A stretch of 64,000 bases of DNA. Source: Mycolicibacterium cosmeticum (GTDB taxonomy: Bacteria > Actinomycetota > Actinomycetes > Mycobacteriales > Mycobacteriaceae). The DNA is taken from NCBI GenBank assembly GCA_016197365.1, contig JACPVS010000006.1:620001-684000 (forward strand), in the 5' to 3' direction. A program made the position numbers and the translations under genes. Of the stretch, positions 16,311 through 24,707 are shown piece after piece (the stretch's first letter is position 1; the number at the start of each line of letters is the position of its first letter). The notes under the pieces are model-generated. The model did not search any database. It was not told where the DNA came from and saw only the letters and a list, made by a program, of their open reading frames with translations.

Positions 16311-16934
16311 TCAGCGGGGGCCGAACTGCCGGTCACCGGCGTCACCCAGGCCGGGAACGATGTAGGCGATCTCGTTGAGCCCGTCGTCGACGGACGCGGT
16401 CACCAATCGGATGTCCGGCGCGGCTCGCTCCAGCGCGGCGATGCCTTCCGGCGCACACACCACGCAGATCGCGGTGATGTCGGTGGCACCGCGGTCCTGC
16501 AGCAGGGCCAACGTGTGCACCATCGAACCGCCGGTGGCCAGCATCGGGTCCAGGACGAACACCGACCGGGTGCTCAAGTCCTCGGGCAGCGACGCCAGAT
16601 AGGGCGTGGGCTGATGCGTCTCCTCGTCACGCGCCACGCCGACGAAACCGACCTGCGCCTCAGGGATGAGGGCGTGCGCCTGATCGACCATGCCCAGTCC
16701 GGCGCGCAGGACCGGCACCAGCAGCGGCGGGTTGGCCAGCCGGCACCCCGCTGTTTCGGCCAGCGGCGTGCGCACCGTGATCTGTTCGGCGGCGGCGTCC
16801 CTGGTCGCCTCGTAGACGAGCATCAGGGTGAGATCCCGAAGCGCCGACCGGAAACCGGCATTGTCGGTGCGCTCGTCACGCAGCGCGGTCAACCGGGTGG
16901 CGGCCAGTGGGTGGTCAACGACGCGCAGGTCCAT
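16311..16934 (-). CDS. upp: Uracil phosphoribosyltransferase, 207 aa
   Basis: Converts uracil and PRPP to UMP in pyrimidine salvage (Rv3309c ortholog). PRPP-binding motif [14 protein letters not shown] near residues 125-138, flexible loop around [12 protein letters not shown], and the uracil-binding C-terminal segment [15 protein letters not shown] are all canonical. N-terminal helix [19 protein letters not shown] is the family tetramer/GTP-responsive region. Length 207 is exactly typical. It is divergent from the T7SS-like pair across 50 bp and is followed downstream by the secreted Cys-containing gene 106 bp away. Confidence 0.96.
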   Translation of the reverse strand: MDLRVVDHPLAATRLTALRDERTDNAGFRSALRDLTLMLVYEATRDAAAEQITVRTPLAETAGCRLANPPLLVPVLRAGLGMVDQAHALIPEAQVGFVGVARDEETHQPTPYLASLPEDLSTRSVFVLDPMLATGGSMVHTLALLQDRGATDITAICVVCAPEGIAALERAAPDIRLVTASVDDGLNEIAYIVPGLGDAGDRQFGPR

Positions 16935-16984
16935 GCGGCGAAGATTAGTGGAACCGAACCCACCCCGCGTGCGTCATAACCCAC

Positions 16985-17284
16985 ATGCATGCCGACACCG
17001 CCGCCATCGAACACGCGGGCAGGGTTCTGGCCGGGTCTGCCGCCGACCTGAGCGATCTTGCCGCCGCGTTGCCTGCCGTCACCGACTCGGCGCCCGCCCT
17101 GTTCGGCCCCATCGCCGATGCATTGATCGCTGCGCTGCGCGCGTCGGTGGCCGACACCACCCGCGCCGTCGGCCAGCTCGGTGAGCATCTCTCGACGGCC
17201 GGCAGCACAGCAGTCCACGCGGCGGAGAACTACACGGACTCCGAACGCCGTGTCGGTCAGACACTCTCGACACAAGGTGTCTGA
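16985..17284 (+). CDS. EspC/DUF2580-like ESX secretion-associated protein, 99 aa
   Basis: A small all-helical protein with two Ala-rich amphipathic helices (residues 5-30 and 45-72), the size of WXG100/EspC-type type VII secretion substrates. Near the C-terminus Y83-TDS-E87 fits the YxxxD/E export signal. It is followed after 2 bp by a larger protein with a WSGDGG turn and an NlpC/P60 domain, as expected for a heterodimeric T7SS substrate pair in which the small partner carries the signal. It is not inside an ESX locus, so an ESX system elsewhere would have to export it. ATG 16985 is the first codon of a frame open to 17284. Confidence 0.75.
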   Translation: MHADTAAIEHAGRVLAGSAADLSDLAAALPAVTDSAPALFGPIADALIAALRASVADTTRAVGQLGEHLSTAGSTAVHAAENYTDSERRVGQTLSTQGV

Positions 17285-17286
17285 CG

Positions 17287-18369
17287 GTGCCCAGCGCACT
17301 CGTCACAGCGCTGGCCGCGCCGCTGCACGAGCTCGCGGCGCGCGTCGGGCCGGGATGGTCCTCGACCATCCACCCGTCCTCGATGCTCGCCGACGTCCGG
17401 GATCAGTTGATGTCGTTGGCCGGCGCCACTGCGCGGGTGTGGGACGCAGACAGCTGGTCCGGCGACGGCGGGTCCGCTGCGGCGCAGTCCACCGAGCAGA
17501 CCGCCACCAGTTTGCGGATGCTGGCCGAGCACGTCGGCGCGCTCTCCGATGAAGTGGGCGCGGCCGCCGACGCCGTAGCGCAGGCCCGTACCCGACTGCA
17601 GGACATCATCGCCGAGTTCGAGGCTCGGGCGTCGGACCTGGAACAAGACCTGGACAAGCCGGGCGCCGCCCAGCAGCTCGCGGGCGAAGCGAGGCACGCC
17701 CTGGAGGAAGCCACCGGCGTGGTCGACGCGTTGCGCACAGACCTCGACACCCACACCGCGACGATCGCCGATGCACCGCGACCGGCGGTTCCGGCAGCGC
17801 CGGCCGGTTTCTCCGGGACGATGCCGGGCGGTGGCGGTGCCTCGCCCGCTACTGCAGGCTTCTCCCCCGCGGGCACCGGTCTGGGCACGGCGCTCGCGGG
17901 CGCCGCCCTGAGCTCGGCCCGGCCGGCGATGCGGCGCCCGGGCACATCGGCCGGCGATGCGGCCGAATTCGGTGCCGGTGCTGCCGTCCGCCTTCCCGAC
18001 GGCAGCACCTCGACCGCACCGAATGCGGTTGCGGCGAGCGCCGTTCGGCACGCACTGACCCAGTTGGGCGTGCCGTATCACTGGGGCGGCACCGCGCCCG
18101 GTGTCGGCCTGGACTGCAGCGGACTGACGCAATGGGCTTATCACCAAGCGGGCCTTGACATTCCACGGCTGGCCCAGGAACAGGACATCGGCACGCCCGT
18201 CGACGCCGGCTCACTGCGGCCCGGCGACCTTGCCGTATGGGACGGCCACGTGGCGATGATCGTGTCGGAGACTCAGATGATCGAGGCGGGCGATCCCGTC
18301 CAACTCTCGGCCATTCGCACCACCAACGCCGGTCAGGGCTTCCAGGGATTCTGGCGGCCCACCGCATGA
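17287..18369 (+). CDS. T7SS-associated NlpC/P60 (C40) peptidoglycan hydrolase, 360 aa
   Basis: Residues 1-155 are helical and coiled-coil prone, with W52..W57-SGDGG resembling the W-x-G turn of ESX partner proteins. Residues 160-240 are an Ala/Gly/Pro linker. Residues 245-360 form an NlpC/P60 cysteine peptidase: catalytic C277 in GLDCSGLTQWAY and H321 in AVWDGHVAMIV. No Sec signal peptide is seen, which supports export by type VII secretion with the 99-aa neighbour. Such enzymes cleave D-Glu to diaminopimelate bonds in peptidoglycan stems. GTG 17287 is only 2 bp after the neighbour's stop, implying tight coupling. Specificity and any zymogen control by the helical domain are unknown. Confidence 0.85.
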   Translation: MPSALVTALAAPLHELAARVGPGWSSTIHPSSMLADVRDQLMSLAGATARVWDADSWSGDGGSAAAQSTEQTATSLRMLAEHVGALSDEVGAAADAVAQARTRLQDIIAEFEARASDLEQDLDKPGAAQQLAGEARHALEEATGVVDALRTDLDTHTATIADAPRPAVPAAPAGFSGTMPGGGGASPATAGFSPAGTGLGTALAGAALSSARPAMRRPGTSAGDAAEFGAGAAVRLPDGSTSTAPNAVAASAVRHALTQLGVPYHWGGTAPGVGLDCSGLTQWAYHQAGLDIPRLAQEQDIGTPVDAGSLRPGDLAVWDGHVAMIVSETQMIEAGDPVQLSAIRTTNAGQGFQGFWRPTA

Positions 18370-18551
18370 GCACCGTGTGCTGCGCGTAGCCGTGGTGTAC
18401 CTGCCGGTCATCTGCAGGCGCCCCGAGCCCAGCCGGCCGGGATTGCACCAAGAGATCCTGCGGCACGTCGAGGACGTGCGGGCAGGCGGCGTTTTCATGT
18501 GAGCAGCGGGTGCCCCCGTGCCCCTCAGCCGGCATCGTTACGCTGTGCGCC

Positions 18552-19832
18552 ATGGCGGCTGACATCGTGCCGGTCCGGCTCGGACTGACAAATGGCGACC
18601 TGTACACCCTGTGGGCTCCCCGCTGGCGTGATGCAGGCGACGAGTGGGAGGCGCTCCTCGGCAAGGACGAGGATCTCTTCGCGTTCGACTCGGTGGCCGA
18701 TCTGGCCGGGTTCGTGCGCACCAACTCCGACAACGACCTCACCGACCATCCGGCGTGGGAGAAGCTCACCGCGGCCAACGCGCACCGGTTGAACCCCGAT
18801 GACGATCACCTCTACGACCTCATCGAGGTACCCAGCCTGGTCGCCGAGAAGCCCACCGAGGAATCCGTCGAGTCCGTGCACCGGGCGTTGGCGTTCGTCT
18901 CGGCCATCGGGTCGGTGTGCGACCTGCCCACCATCACCAAGATGTTCAACGGCAACCCGGTGCTCGGCACCATCGGTGGCGGCCTCGACGCCTTCGCCGG
19001 TCGCGCGGGCCGTAAGCGCTGGACCGAGATCGAGGCGGCGATCGGACGTTCCTGGAACGCGGTCATCGACGCGATCGACGAACTCGTCACCACCCCGGAC
19101 GTGGACGAAGCCGCCTCGGCCAAGGCGCAGAAGGAACTCGACGAGCCCGCGCCCGATCTGGATGAAGACGCTCTCACCGTCGATACCGACGAGGACGACG
19201 ACGTCGTCATCGAGGGAGAGGTCGACACCGAGGAGGAGAGCGACGCCCTGGACGCCGAGGCCGAACGCCAGGTGCTCGGCAGCGACGAGGACTTCTGGAC
19301 CCAGGTCGGCATCGACCCGGTCCGCATCATGACCAGCAGCGGCACGCTGTACACGCTGCGCTGCTACATCGGCGACGCCCCGAGGTTCCTCGGCCGCAAC
19401 GGCCGGATCAGTGTCTTCACCTCGGAGCGGGCGCTGGCCCGGTATCTGGCCGACGAGCACGAGAGCGACCTGTCCAGCTACAGCGCCTACGAGATCATCC
19501 GGACCGCCGCCACCGACGGTTCGCTGCGGGTGGATGTCACCGATGAGAACATCTACGTGCTGTCCGGGCTGGCCGACGACATCGCGGACGGCCCCGACGC
19601 GGTGGACCGCGACCAGTTGGATCTGGCCGTCGAATTCCTCAGGGATGTCGGCGATTACGCCGAGGACACCATCGTCACCAAGCGGCTCGACACCAAGGAG
19701 CCGCTCGGCGCGCTGGTGTCCTACCTCATCGAGCCGGGAACCGTGGCCAAGCCGGCGGGCCCGTACGCCAAGGCCGTCGCGCAGTGGGAAGAGCTGGAGA
19801 GCTTCGTCGAGTCGCGGCTGCGCCAGGAGTAA
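18552..19832 (+). CDS. Conserved mycobacterial acidic protein (Rv3311-like), 426 aa
   Basis: Homologous by position and length to M. tuberculosis Rv3311, sometimes labelled primosomal protein without evidence. It appears to contain two related halves: NGDLYTLWAPRW near residue 18 and SGTLYTLRCYIGDAPRFLGRN near residue 270 each start a segment with an SVADLAGFVRT / SERALARYLAD helix. They are separated by a very acidic linker (about residues 190-245, rich in DEDDD and EEE). The internal duplication suggests two copies of one fold. No enzymatic motif is visible. ATG 18552 has a plausible start context; upstream codons in the frame belong to intergenic sequence. Function unknown. Confidence 0.82.
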   Translation: MAADIVPVRLGLTNGDLYTLWAPRWRDAGDEWEALLGKDEDLFAFDSVADLAGFVRTNSDNDLTDHPAWEKLTAANAHRLNPDDDHLYDLIEVPSLVAEKPTEESVESVHRALAFVSAIGSVCDLPTITKMFNGNPVLGTIGGGLDAFAGRAGRKRWTEIEAAIGRSWNAVIDAIDELVTTPDVDEAASAKAQKELDEPAPDLDEDALTVDTDEDDDVVIEGEVDTEEESDALDAEAERQVLGSDEDFWTQVGIDPVRIMTSSGTLYTLRCYIGDAPRFLGRNGRISVFTSERALARYLADEHESDLSSYSAYEIIRTAATDGSLRVDVTDENIYVLSGLADDIADGPDAVDRDQLDLAVEFLRDVGDYAEDTIVTKRLDTKEPLGALVSYLIEPGTVAKPAGPYAKAVAQWEELESFVESRLRQE

Positions 19833-19872
19833 ATCTCGATGACTTTTGCGGAGCCGTCCGGTCTGTACCGGC

Positions 19873-20727
19873 ATGACTTCCGCTGAGGGTATCTCGCGCT
19901 CACTCGACATCTCCGGCGCCCGCCTGCACTGCGAGGTGCGCGGTAGCGGACCACTGCTGCTGGTGCTGGGCTCGCCGATGGGTGCGGCCGAATTCCTGCC
20001 GCTCGCGCATGCGATGGCCGGTGCGCACACCGTCGTCACCTACGATCCCCGCGGTCTGGGCCAGAGCTCGATCGACGACCCGGACCAGGACGCCACGCCC
20101 GAGCTGCGCGCCGATGATGTGGCCGCCGTCCTCGACGCGCTGGGCGCCGATTCCGCCGACGTCTTCGGCTCCAGCGGCGGCGCGGTGACGGGGCTGGCGC
20201 TCGTCGCCCGACACCCGGGACGGGTAGGCACCCTGGTCGCACACGAACCGCCGCTGCTGGAACTGCTGCCCGACGCCGAACGGCAACGCGCAGCGACCGA
20301 CGAGATCATCGCCACCTTCCACCGCGACGGTGTCGAGGCGGCCTGGACGGCGTTCATGGCGAATGCGGGCTTCGACCTGAGCGACCCGAACGCCGGTCCG
20401 CCGCCGGGACCGGAACCGACACCCGAGGAGCACGCCAAGCAACTCGCCGACTCCGCCCGCTTCTTCGATCACGAGCTGCGCGCGACGACGCGGTACCTGC
20501 CGGACGCGGCGGCGCTGACCGCGGGGCCCGCACGGGTCATCGTCGGACTCGGCGCTGAGTCCGGCCACCTGCTCACCGACGCCACCAGCCGCGAACTGGC
20601 CCGCCTGCTGAACCGGGACGTCGTCATGTTCCCCGGCGATCACGGCGGGTTCATGAGCGCGCCAGGCGAATTCGCCGCAGCGCTGCAGGCAGTACTCAGC
20701 CGATCAACACCGCATACCGCGGTTTGA
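19873..20727 (+). CDS. Alpha/beta hydrolase, 284 aa
   Basis: An alpha/beta-hydrolase fold enzyme. The oxyanion region is [13 protein letters not shown], the strand [10 protein letters not shown] is typical, the nucleophile elbow is [12 protein letters not shown] (G-S-S-G-G), and the catalytic His is in FPGDHGGF near residue 263. The GSSGG elbow and DPRG motif resemble proteins annotated as TAP-like or epoxide-hydrolase-like. The reaction is unknown. ATG 19873 is preferred to the in-frame upstream start because the extra 9 codons precede the usual N-terminal strand. It lies 40 bp after the Rv3311-like gene in the same direction and overlaps the add gene by 32 bp tail to tail. Confidence 0.85.
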   Translation: MTSAEGISRSLDISGARLHCEVRGSGPLLLVLGSPMGAAEFLPLAHAMAGAHTVVTYDPRGLGQSSIDDPDQDATPELRADDVAAVLDALGADSADVFGSSGGAVTGLALVARHPGRVGTLVAHEPPLLELLPDAERQRAATDEIIATFHRDGVEAAWTAFMANAGFDLSDPNAGPPPGPEPTPEEHAKQLADSARFFDHELRATTRYLPDAAALTAGPARVIVGLGAESGHLLTDATSRELARLLNRDVVMFPGDHGGFMSAPGEFAAALQAVLSRSTPHTAV

Positions 20728-21784
20728 TCACCCCGTCGATGAGCGCCAGCCGCTCGTCGAACGGCAGGAAAGACGACTTCATCGCGTTGATGGTGAACCG
20801 CTCGAGGTCGCTCCAGCCGTAGCCGAAAGCCTCGACGAGGCGCAGCATCTCCTGGCTCATGGTGGTGTCACTCATCAACCGGTTGTCGGTGTTCACGGTG
20901 ACCCGGAACCGCAAACGGGCCAGCAGATCGAACGGGTGCTCGGCGATGCTGTTCACCGCACCGGTCTGCACATTGGAGCTGGGGCACAATTCGAGCGGAA
21001 TTCGCTTGTCCCGCAGGATCGCTGCCTGACTTCCCAGGTGCGCCTTCCCGTCGGCGCCCACCGTGATGTCGTCGACGATGCGCACCCCGTGGCCCAGCCG
21101 GTCGGCGCCGCAGAAGGCGAGTGCCTCGTGGATGGACGGCAGCCCGAACGCCTCGCCGGCGTGAATGGTGAAGCGCGCGTTGTTGCTTCGCATGTACTCG
21201 AAGGCGTCCAGGTGCCGGCTGGGCGGATACCCGGCCTCGGCGCCGGCGATGTCGAAGCCGACCACGCCCCGATCGCGGAACCGGATGGCCAGCTCGGCGA
21301 TCTCACGGGAGCGCGCGGCGTGCCGCATCGCGGTGACCAGGCAGCGCACCACGATGGTGCGGCCGGTGCTGGCGGCGGCCTTCTCGCCGTCGGCGAATCC
21401 GTCGAGCACCGCCTCGACGACGGCGTCCAGCGACAGCCCGTGATCGATGTGCAGTTCCGGCGCGAAGCGGACCTCGGCGTACACGACGTTGTCCTCGGCC
21501 AGGTCCTCGACGGCCTCATAGGCCACCCGGTGCAGCGCCTCGGGCGTCTGCATGACACCGACGGTGTGGGCGAACGGCTCCAGGTAGCGCACCAGCGATC
21601 CGCTGTGCGCGGCGGTGCGGAAGAACGTCGCGAGGTCGTCGACGTCGGAGGCCGGCAGGTCGTCGTACCCGAATTGGTCGGCCAGTTCCAAGACCGTCGC
21701 CGGGCGCAGCCCGCCGTCGAGATGGTCGTGCAACAACGCCTTGGGTGCCTGCTTGATCAGATCGAGGGTCAGCGGCGTACTCAT
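20696..21784 (-). CDS. add: Adenosine deaminase, 362 aa
   Basis: Zinc hydrolase that deaminates adenosine or deoxyadenosine to inosine, part of purine salvage feeding DeoD (Rv3313c ortholog). N-terminal zinc ligands in [12 protein letters not shown], then TIHAGE with His and the proton-transfer Glu, [17 protein letters not shown], and [10 protein letters not shown] with two Asp. The length fits the ADD-I group (345-365 aa). It is the last gene of the deoA-cdd strand cluster, 66 bp after deoA, and probably belongs to one nucleoside-salvage transcript cdd-deoA-add. Confidence 0.95.
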   Translation of the reverse strand: MSTPLTLDLIKQAPKALLHDHLDGGLRPATVLELADQFGYDDLPASDVDDLATFFRTAAHSGSLVRYLEPFAHTVGVMQTPEALHRVAYEAVEDLAEDNVVYAEVRFAPELHIDHGLSLDAVVEAVLDGFADGEKAAASTGRTIVVRCLVTAMRHAARSREIAELAIRFRDRGVVGFDIAGAEAGYPPSRHLDAFEYMRSNNARFTIHAGEAFGLPSIHEALAFCGADRLGHGVRIVDDITVGADGKAHLGSQAAILRDKRIPLELCPSSNVQTGAVNSIAEHPFDLLARLRFRVTVNTDNRLMSDTTMSQEMLRLVEAFGYGWSDLERFTINAMKSSFLPFDERLALIDGVIKPRYAVLIG

Positions 21785-21850
21785 CTGTCCATCTTGCTCG
21801 CGTCGGCGGCATCCGGCAGGTCAGTTCACCAGCGCGTCGCCGGACCGCCA

Positions 21851-23149
21851 CTATTCGATGCGGTCGATCACCAATGGACCGAGGTCGGGCGCCGTGCCGC
21901 CGACCGACCAGCCGCCGTCGAGTTCGCCCAACGCGGTGGGCAACCGCTCCCGGGTGTCGGTGTACAGCGTGAACAGCGTGTCGCCGGCGGCGACGGGTTC
22001 GCCGGGGCGGCGGTGCATGCGTATCCCGGCGCCCAGCTGGACCGGGTGCCCGGGCGCGGCCCGGCCCGCCCCGAGCCGCCACGCGGCCATCGCCACGGCC
22101 ATCGCGTCGACGTCACCCATCACACCGCCGGCCGACGCGGTGACGTTCTCGGTGTGCGCCCCGATGGGCAGCGGGACGCTCAGGTCGCCACCTTGGGCCG
22201 CAATCAGCCGGCGGAATCGGTCCATTGCCGTCCCGTCGCGCAGCGTCTGTGCCGGGTCCACCCCGTCGACTCCCGCGGCGTCGAGCATCTCGGCGGCCAG
22301 GGCGAGCGTCAGCTCCACGACATCGGCGGGACCGCCGCCGGCGAGTACCTCCAGCGACTCGGCGACCTCCACCGCGTTGCCGACGGTGTAGCCGAGCGGG
22401 CGGTTCATGTCGGTGAGCAGAGCGCGGGTCGGCACCCCGTAGGAGTTGCCCAGTGCCACCATCGTCGCGGCCAGCTCGCGGGACTCGGCTTCGGTCTTGA
22501 GGAAGGCACCGCGACCGACTTTGACGTCGAGCACGAGTGAGCGCGCCCCTTCGGCCAGCTTCTTGCTCATCACCGAACTGGCGATCAGCGGCAGCGATTC
22601 GGTGGTGGCCGTGACGTCGCGCAGCGCGTAGATCTTGCGGTCGGCCGGGGCGAGATCGCCTGCGGCGAAAATGGCCGCGCCGACATCGGAAAGCTGCTGC
22701 CGGATGCGCGCTTTGGACAGTTCCGGGGTGAACCCGGCGATCGACTCCAGTTTGTCGAGGGTGCCTCCGGTGTGGCCGAGTCCGCGGCCGGCCGCCTGCG
22801 GAACCGCTGCGCCACAAGCCAGTACCACCGGTACCAGGGGGATGGTGATCTTGTCCCCCACCCCGCCGGTCGAATGTTTGTCCACCAGAGGCAGACCCAG
22901 GTCGGTGAAATCGAACCGGTCCCCCGAACCCACCATGGCCGCGGTCCAACGGGTGATCTCGCCGGGTGTCATGCCCCGCAAGAAGATCGCCATCAACAGA
23001 GCCGACATCTGTTCGTCCGCGACGCGACCGTGGGTGTAGCCGTCGATCACCCAGTCGATGGCCTCGTCGGTGAGGATCCCGCCGTCGCGTTTGGCCCGGA
23101 TGACCGACGGAGCATCGAGATGCGACCCATGATGGAGTGCGTCAGCCAT
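21851..23149 (-). CDS. deoA: Thymidine phosphorylase, 432 aa
   Basis: Cleaves thymidine or deoxyuridine with phosphate to the base and 2-deoxyribose-1-phosphate. The family signature SALLMAIFLRGM and phosphate loop LVDKHSTGGVGDK are near residues 50-95, with ALRDVTATTESLPLI and KVGRGAF further on. The C-terminal alpha/beta domain (PYNP_C) includes GMRMHRRPGEPVAAGDTLF-like sequence. ATG 23149 (MADALHHGSHLDAP) overlaps the end of cdd by 8 bp (ATGGCTGA), so the two are coupled. Ortholog of Rv3314c. Confidence 0.95.
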   Translation of the reverse strand: MADALHHGSHLDAPSVIRAKRDGGILTDEAIDWVIDGYTHGRVADEQMSALLMAIFLRGMTPGEITRWTAAMVGSGDRFDFTDLGLPLVDKHSTGGVGDKITIPLVPVVLACGAAVPQAAGRGLGHTGGTLDKLESIAGFTPELSKARIRQQLSDVGAAIFAAGDLAPADRKIYALRDVTATTESLPLIASSVMSKKLAEGARSLVLDVKVGRGAFLKTEAESRELAATMVALGNSYGVPTRALLTDMNRPLGYTVGNAVEVAESLEVLAGGGPADVVELTLALAAEMLDAAGVDGVDPAQTLRDGTAMDRFRRLIAAQGGDLSVPLPIGAHTENVTASAGGVMGDVDAMAVAMAAWRLGAGRAAPGHPVQLGAGIRMHRRPGEPVAAGDTLFTLYTDTRERLPTALGELDGGWSVGGTAPDLGPLVIDRIE

Positions 23150-23543
23150 TTCGCTCCAAATCCGCAGGTCCGAAGGCATCCGGAAGCAGTTCGGCGAGTC
23201 GGCGCGGGCCGGCTGGGTGGTCGATCAGCAACTCGGGTCCACCGTGCTCGAGGAGCACCTGGCGGCACCGTCCACACGGCATCAGCGCCGCTCCGTCGGC
23301 GGCCACGCAACTGAGCGCGACCAGCCGTCCGCCACCGGACGAAAACAGGACGCAGACCACAGCGCACTCCGCACAGAGACCCAGGCCATATGAGACATTC
23401 TCCACATTGCAACCGCGGATGATTTTGCCGTCGTCGACCAGCGCGGCAGCCCCGACCGGGAATCCCGAATACGGTGCGTACGCACTCTTTGAAGCTTCGA
23501 TTGCGTTGTCCTGCAACAGCTTCCAATCAATTTCCACGCTCAT
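23142..23543 (-). CDS. cdd: Cytidine deaminase, 133 aa
   Basis: Tetrameric zinc cytidine deaminase (Rv3315c ortholog), converting cytidine or deoxycytidine to uridine forms. Substrate loop YAPYSGFPVGAA is at residues 22-33, GCNVENVSYG gives the ribose contacts, CAECA holds one zinc Cys and the catalytic Glu, and PCGRC supplies two further Cys ligands. Length is normal. It is the first gene of the cdd-deoA-add unit and divergent from sdhC over 232 bp, so that region holds promoters for both nucleoside salvage and succinate dehydrogenase. Confidence 0.96.
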   Translation of the reverse strand: MSVEIDWKLLQDNAIEASKSAYAPYSGFPVGAAALVDDGKIIRGCNVENVSYGLGLCAECAVVCVLFSSGGGRLVALSCVAADGAALMPCGRCRQVLLEHGGPELLIDHPAGPRRLAELLPDAFGPADLERNG

Positions 23544-23602
23544 GACACACTCCGCTGAACATGATCTGAATGCATTCCGAAGACCCGGCTTTCAGGGGCG
23601 GA

Positions 23603-23729
23603 TACCGATGTAGGTAACCCTAACTTTGTGGTAGAACGGCCTCTTCGGGCTCCACGCTAGTTCTAAGTGGGCTCCATTTGGGTTTAGAGTCGCCCCGAGG
23701 TTTGGGGACGAATTACAGCCTTGTCCCCA
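23603..23729. promoter_or_regulatory. cdd-sdhC divergent control region with iron-box-like and palindromic sites
   Basis: The sequence GTAGGTAACCCTAACTTT at 23610-23627 matches about 12 of 19 positions of the IdeR iron-box consensus TTAGGTTAGGCTAACCTAA (from memory). Further downstream TGGGGAC (23703-23709) and GTCCCCA (23723-23729) form a perfect 7-bp inverted repeat spaced 13 bp. The first site is 166 bp and the second 47 bp from the sdhC ATG. Both are candidates only. Confidence 0.35.
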
Positions 23730-23775
23730 GGCGTCCACCGATGGCGTTGGAGATGTCCGAAATGAGACCGCGAAT

Positions 23776-24201
23776 ATGACCCAGACGGCTGCGGATTCCG
23801 ATACACCGGCACCGCGTTCCAAACCGGCACGTCGCCGCACCCTGTACCGCGGCGACCCAGGCATGTGGTCCTGGGTACTGCACCGGATCACGGGTGCCAC
23901 CATTTTCTTCTTCTTGTTCGTCCACGTGCTCGACACGGCGCTGGTGCGGGTCAGCCCGGAGGCCTACAACGAAGTCATCGAGACCTACAAGACACCGATC
24001 GTCGGTCTCATGGAGGTCGGACTGGTCGCGGCGGTGCTCTACCACGCGCTCAACGGCATCCGCGTCATCCTCATCGACTTCTGGCAGCACGGTCCGCGCT
24101 ACCAGCGCCTGATGCTGTGGGTCATTGCCGGAATCTGGTTGGCCGTGATGATTCCCTCGCTGGGCGTCCTCGGCATGCACATGGCGGAGCGTTTCCTATG
24201 A
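23776..24201 (+). CDS. sdhC: Succinate dehydrogenase cytochrome b556 subunit SdhC, 141 aa
   Basis: Membrane anchor of respiratory complex II (Rv3316 ortholog). Three transmembrane helices: MWSWVLHRITGATIFFFLFV (haem/quinone region with conserved His and Arg), VGLMEVGLVAAVLYHALNGI, and LMLWVIAGIWLAVMIPSLGV. The N-terminal 25 residues are hydrophilic (RRRTLYRGDPG is the conserved start of the family). The M. tuberculosis protein is annotated about 30 residues shorter, so a later start is possible, but no better start codon with a ribosome site is evident. Its TGA overlaps the sdhD ATG. Confidence 0.93.
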   Translation: MTQTAADSDTPAPRSKPARRRTLYRGDPGMWSWVLHRITGATIFFFLFVHVLDTALVRVSPEAYNEVIETYKTPIVGLMEVGLVAAVLYHALNGIRVILIDFWQHGPRYQRLMLWVIAGIWLAVMIPSLGVLGMHMAERFL

Positions 24202-24680
24202 GCCCGAGCACCGAGAACCCGTTCGACCACGTGAGCGAGCGCGGCGGACCGGCCCCGGTCATGCAGCGCAACTACGACCGGCCCGCCGGTCTGGACAATC
24301 CGCGCTCCCCGCGCCGTCCGGGCGGTATGCCCAACTTCGAGAAGTACGCCTGGCTGTTCATGCGCTTCTCGGGAATCGTGCTGGTCTTCCTGGCACTGGG
24401 CCACCTGTTCGTCATGCTGATGTGGCAGAACGGCGTGTACCGGATCGACTTCAACTACGTGGCACAGCGCTGGGCCTCGCCGTTCTGGCAGACCTGGGAT
24501 CTGCTGCTGCTGTGGCTGGCCCAGCTGCACGGCGGCAACGGGATGCGCACCATCATCGCCGACTACGCACGCAAGGATTCCACCAAATTCTGGCTGAACA
24601 CCCTGCTGGCGCTGTCGATTCTCTTCACGCTGGTGCTGGGTACCTACGTGCTGCTGACGTTCGACGCGAACATCGCCTGA
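24198..24680 (+). CDS. sdhD: Succinate dehydrogenase membrane anchor SdhD, 160 aa
   Basis: Second hydrophobic anchor of complex II. After a polar N-terminus (about 45 residues) come three membrane helices: WLFMRFSGIVLVFLALGHLF with a conserved His, WDLLLLWLAQLHGGNGMRTI, and NTLLALSILFTLVLGTYVLL. The start ATG 24198 overlaps the sdhC stop as ATGA, so translation is coupled. The following sdhA start is 27 bp away. Family and order match Rv3317. Confidence 0.93.
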   Translation: MSPSTENPFDHVSERGGPAPVMQRNYDRPAGLDNPRSPRRPGGMPNFEKYAWLFMRFSGIVLVFLALGHLFVMLMWQNGVYRIDFNYVAQRWASPFWQTWDLLLLWLAQLHGGNGMRTIIADYARKDSTKFWLNTLLALSILFTLVLGTYVLLTFDANIA

Positions 24681-24707
24681 TCTTCTACATCGTGGAGCAC
24701 TGAGAAC

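Noticed and set aside
18377..18502. 41-codon plus-strand frame (GTG start) after the NlpC/P60 gene
   Set aside because: The product (VVYLPVICRRPEPSRPG then LHQEILRHVEDVRAGGVF) looks somewhat protein-like but has no ribosome site or known relative; evidence too weak for a feature.
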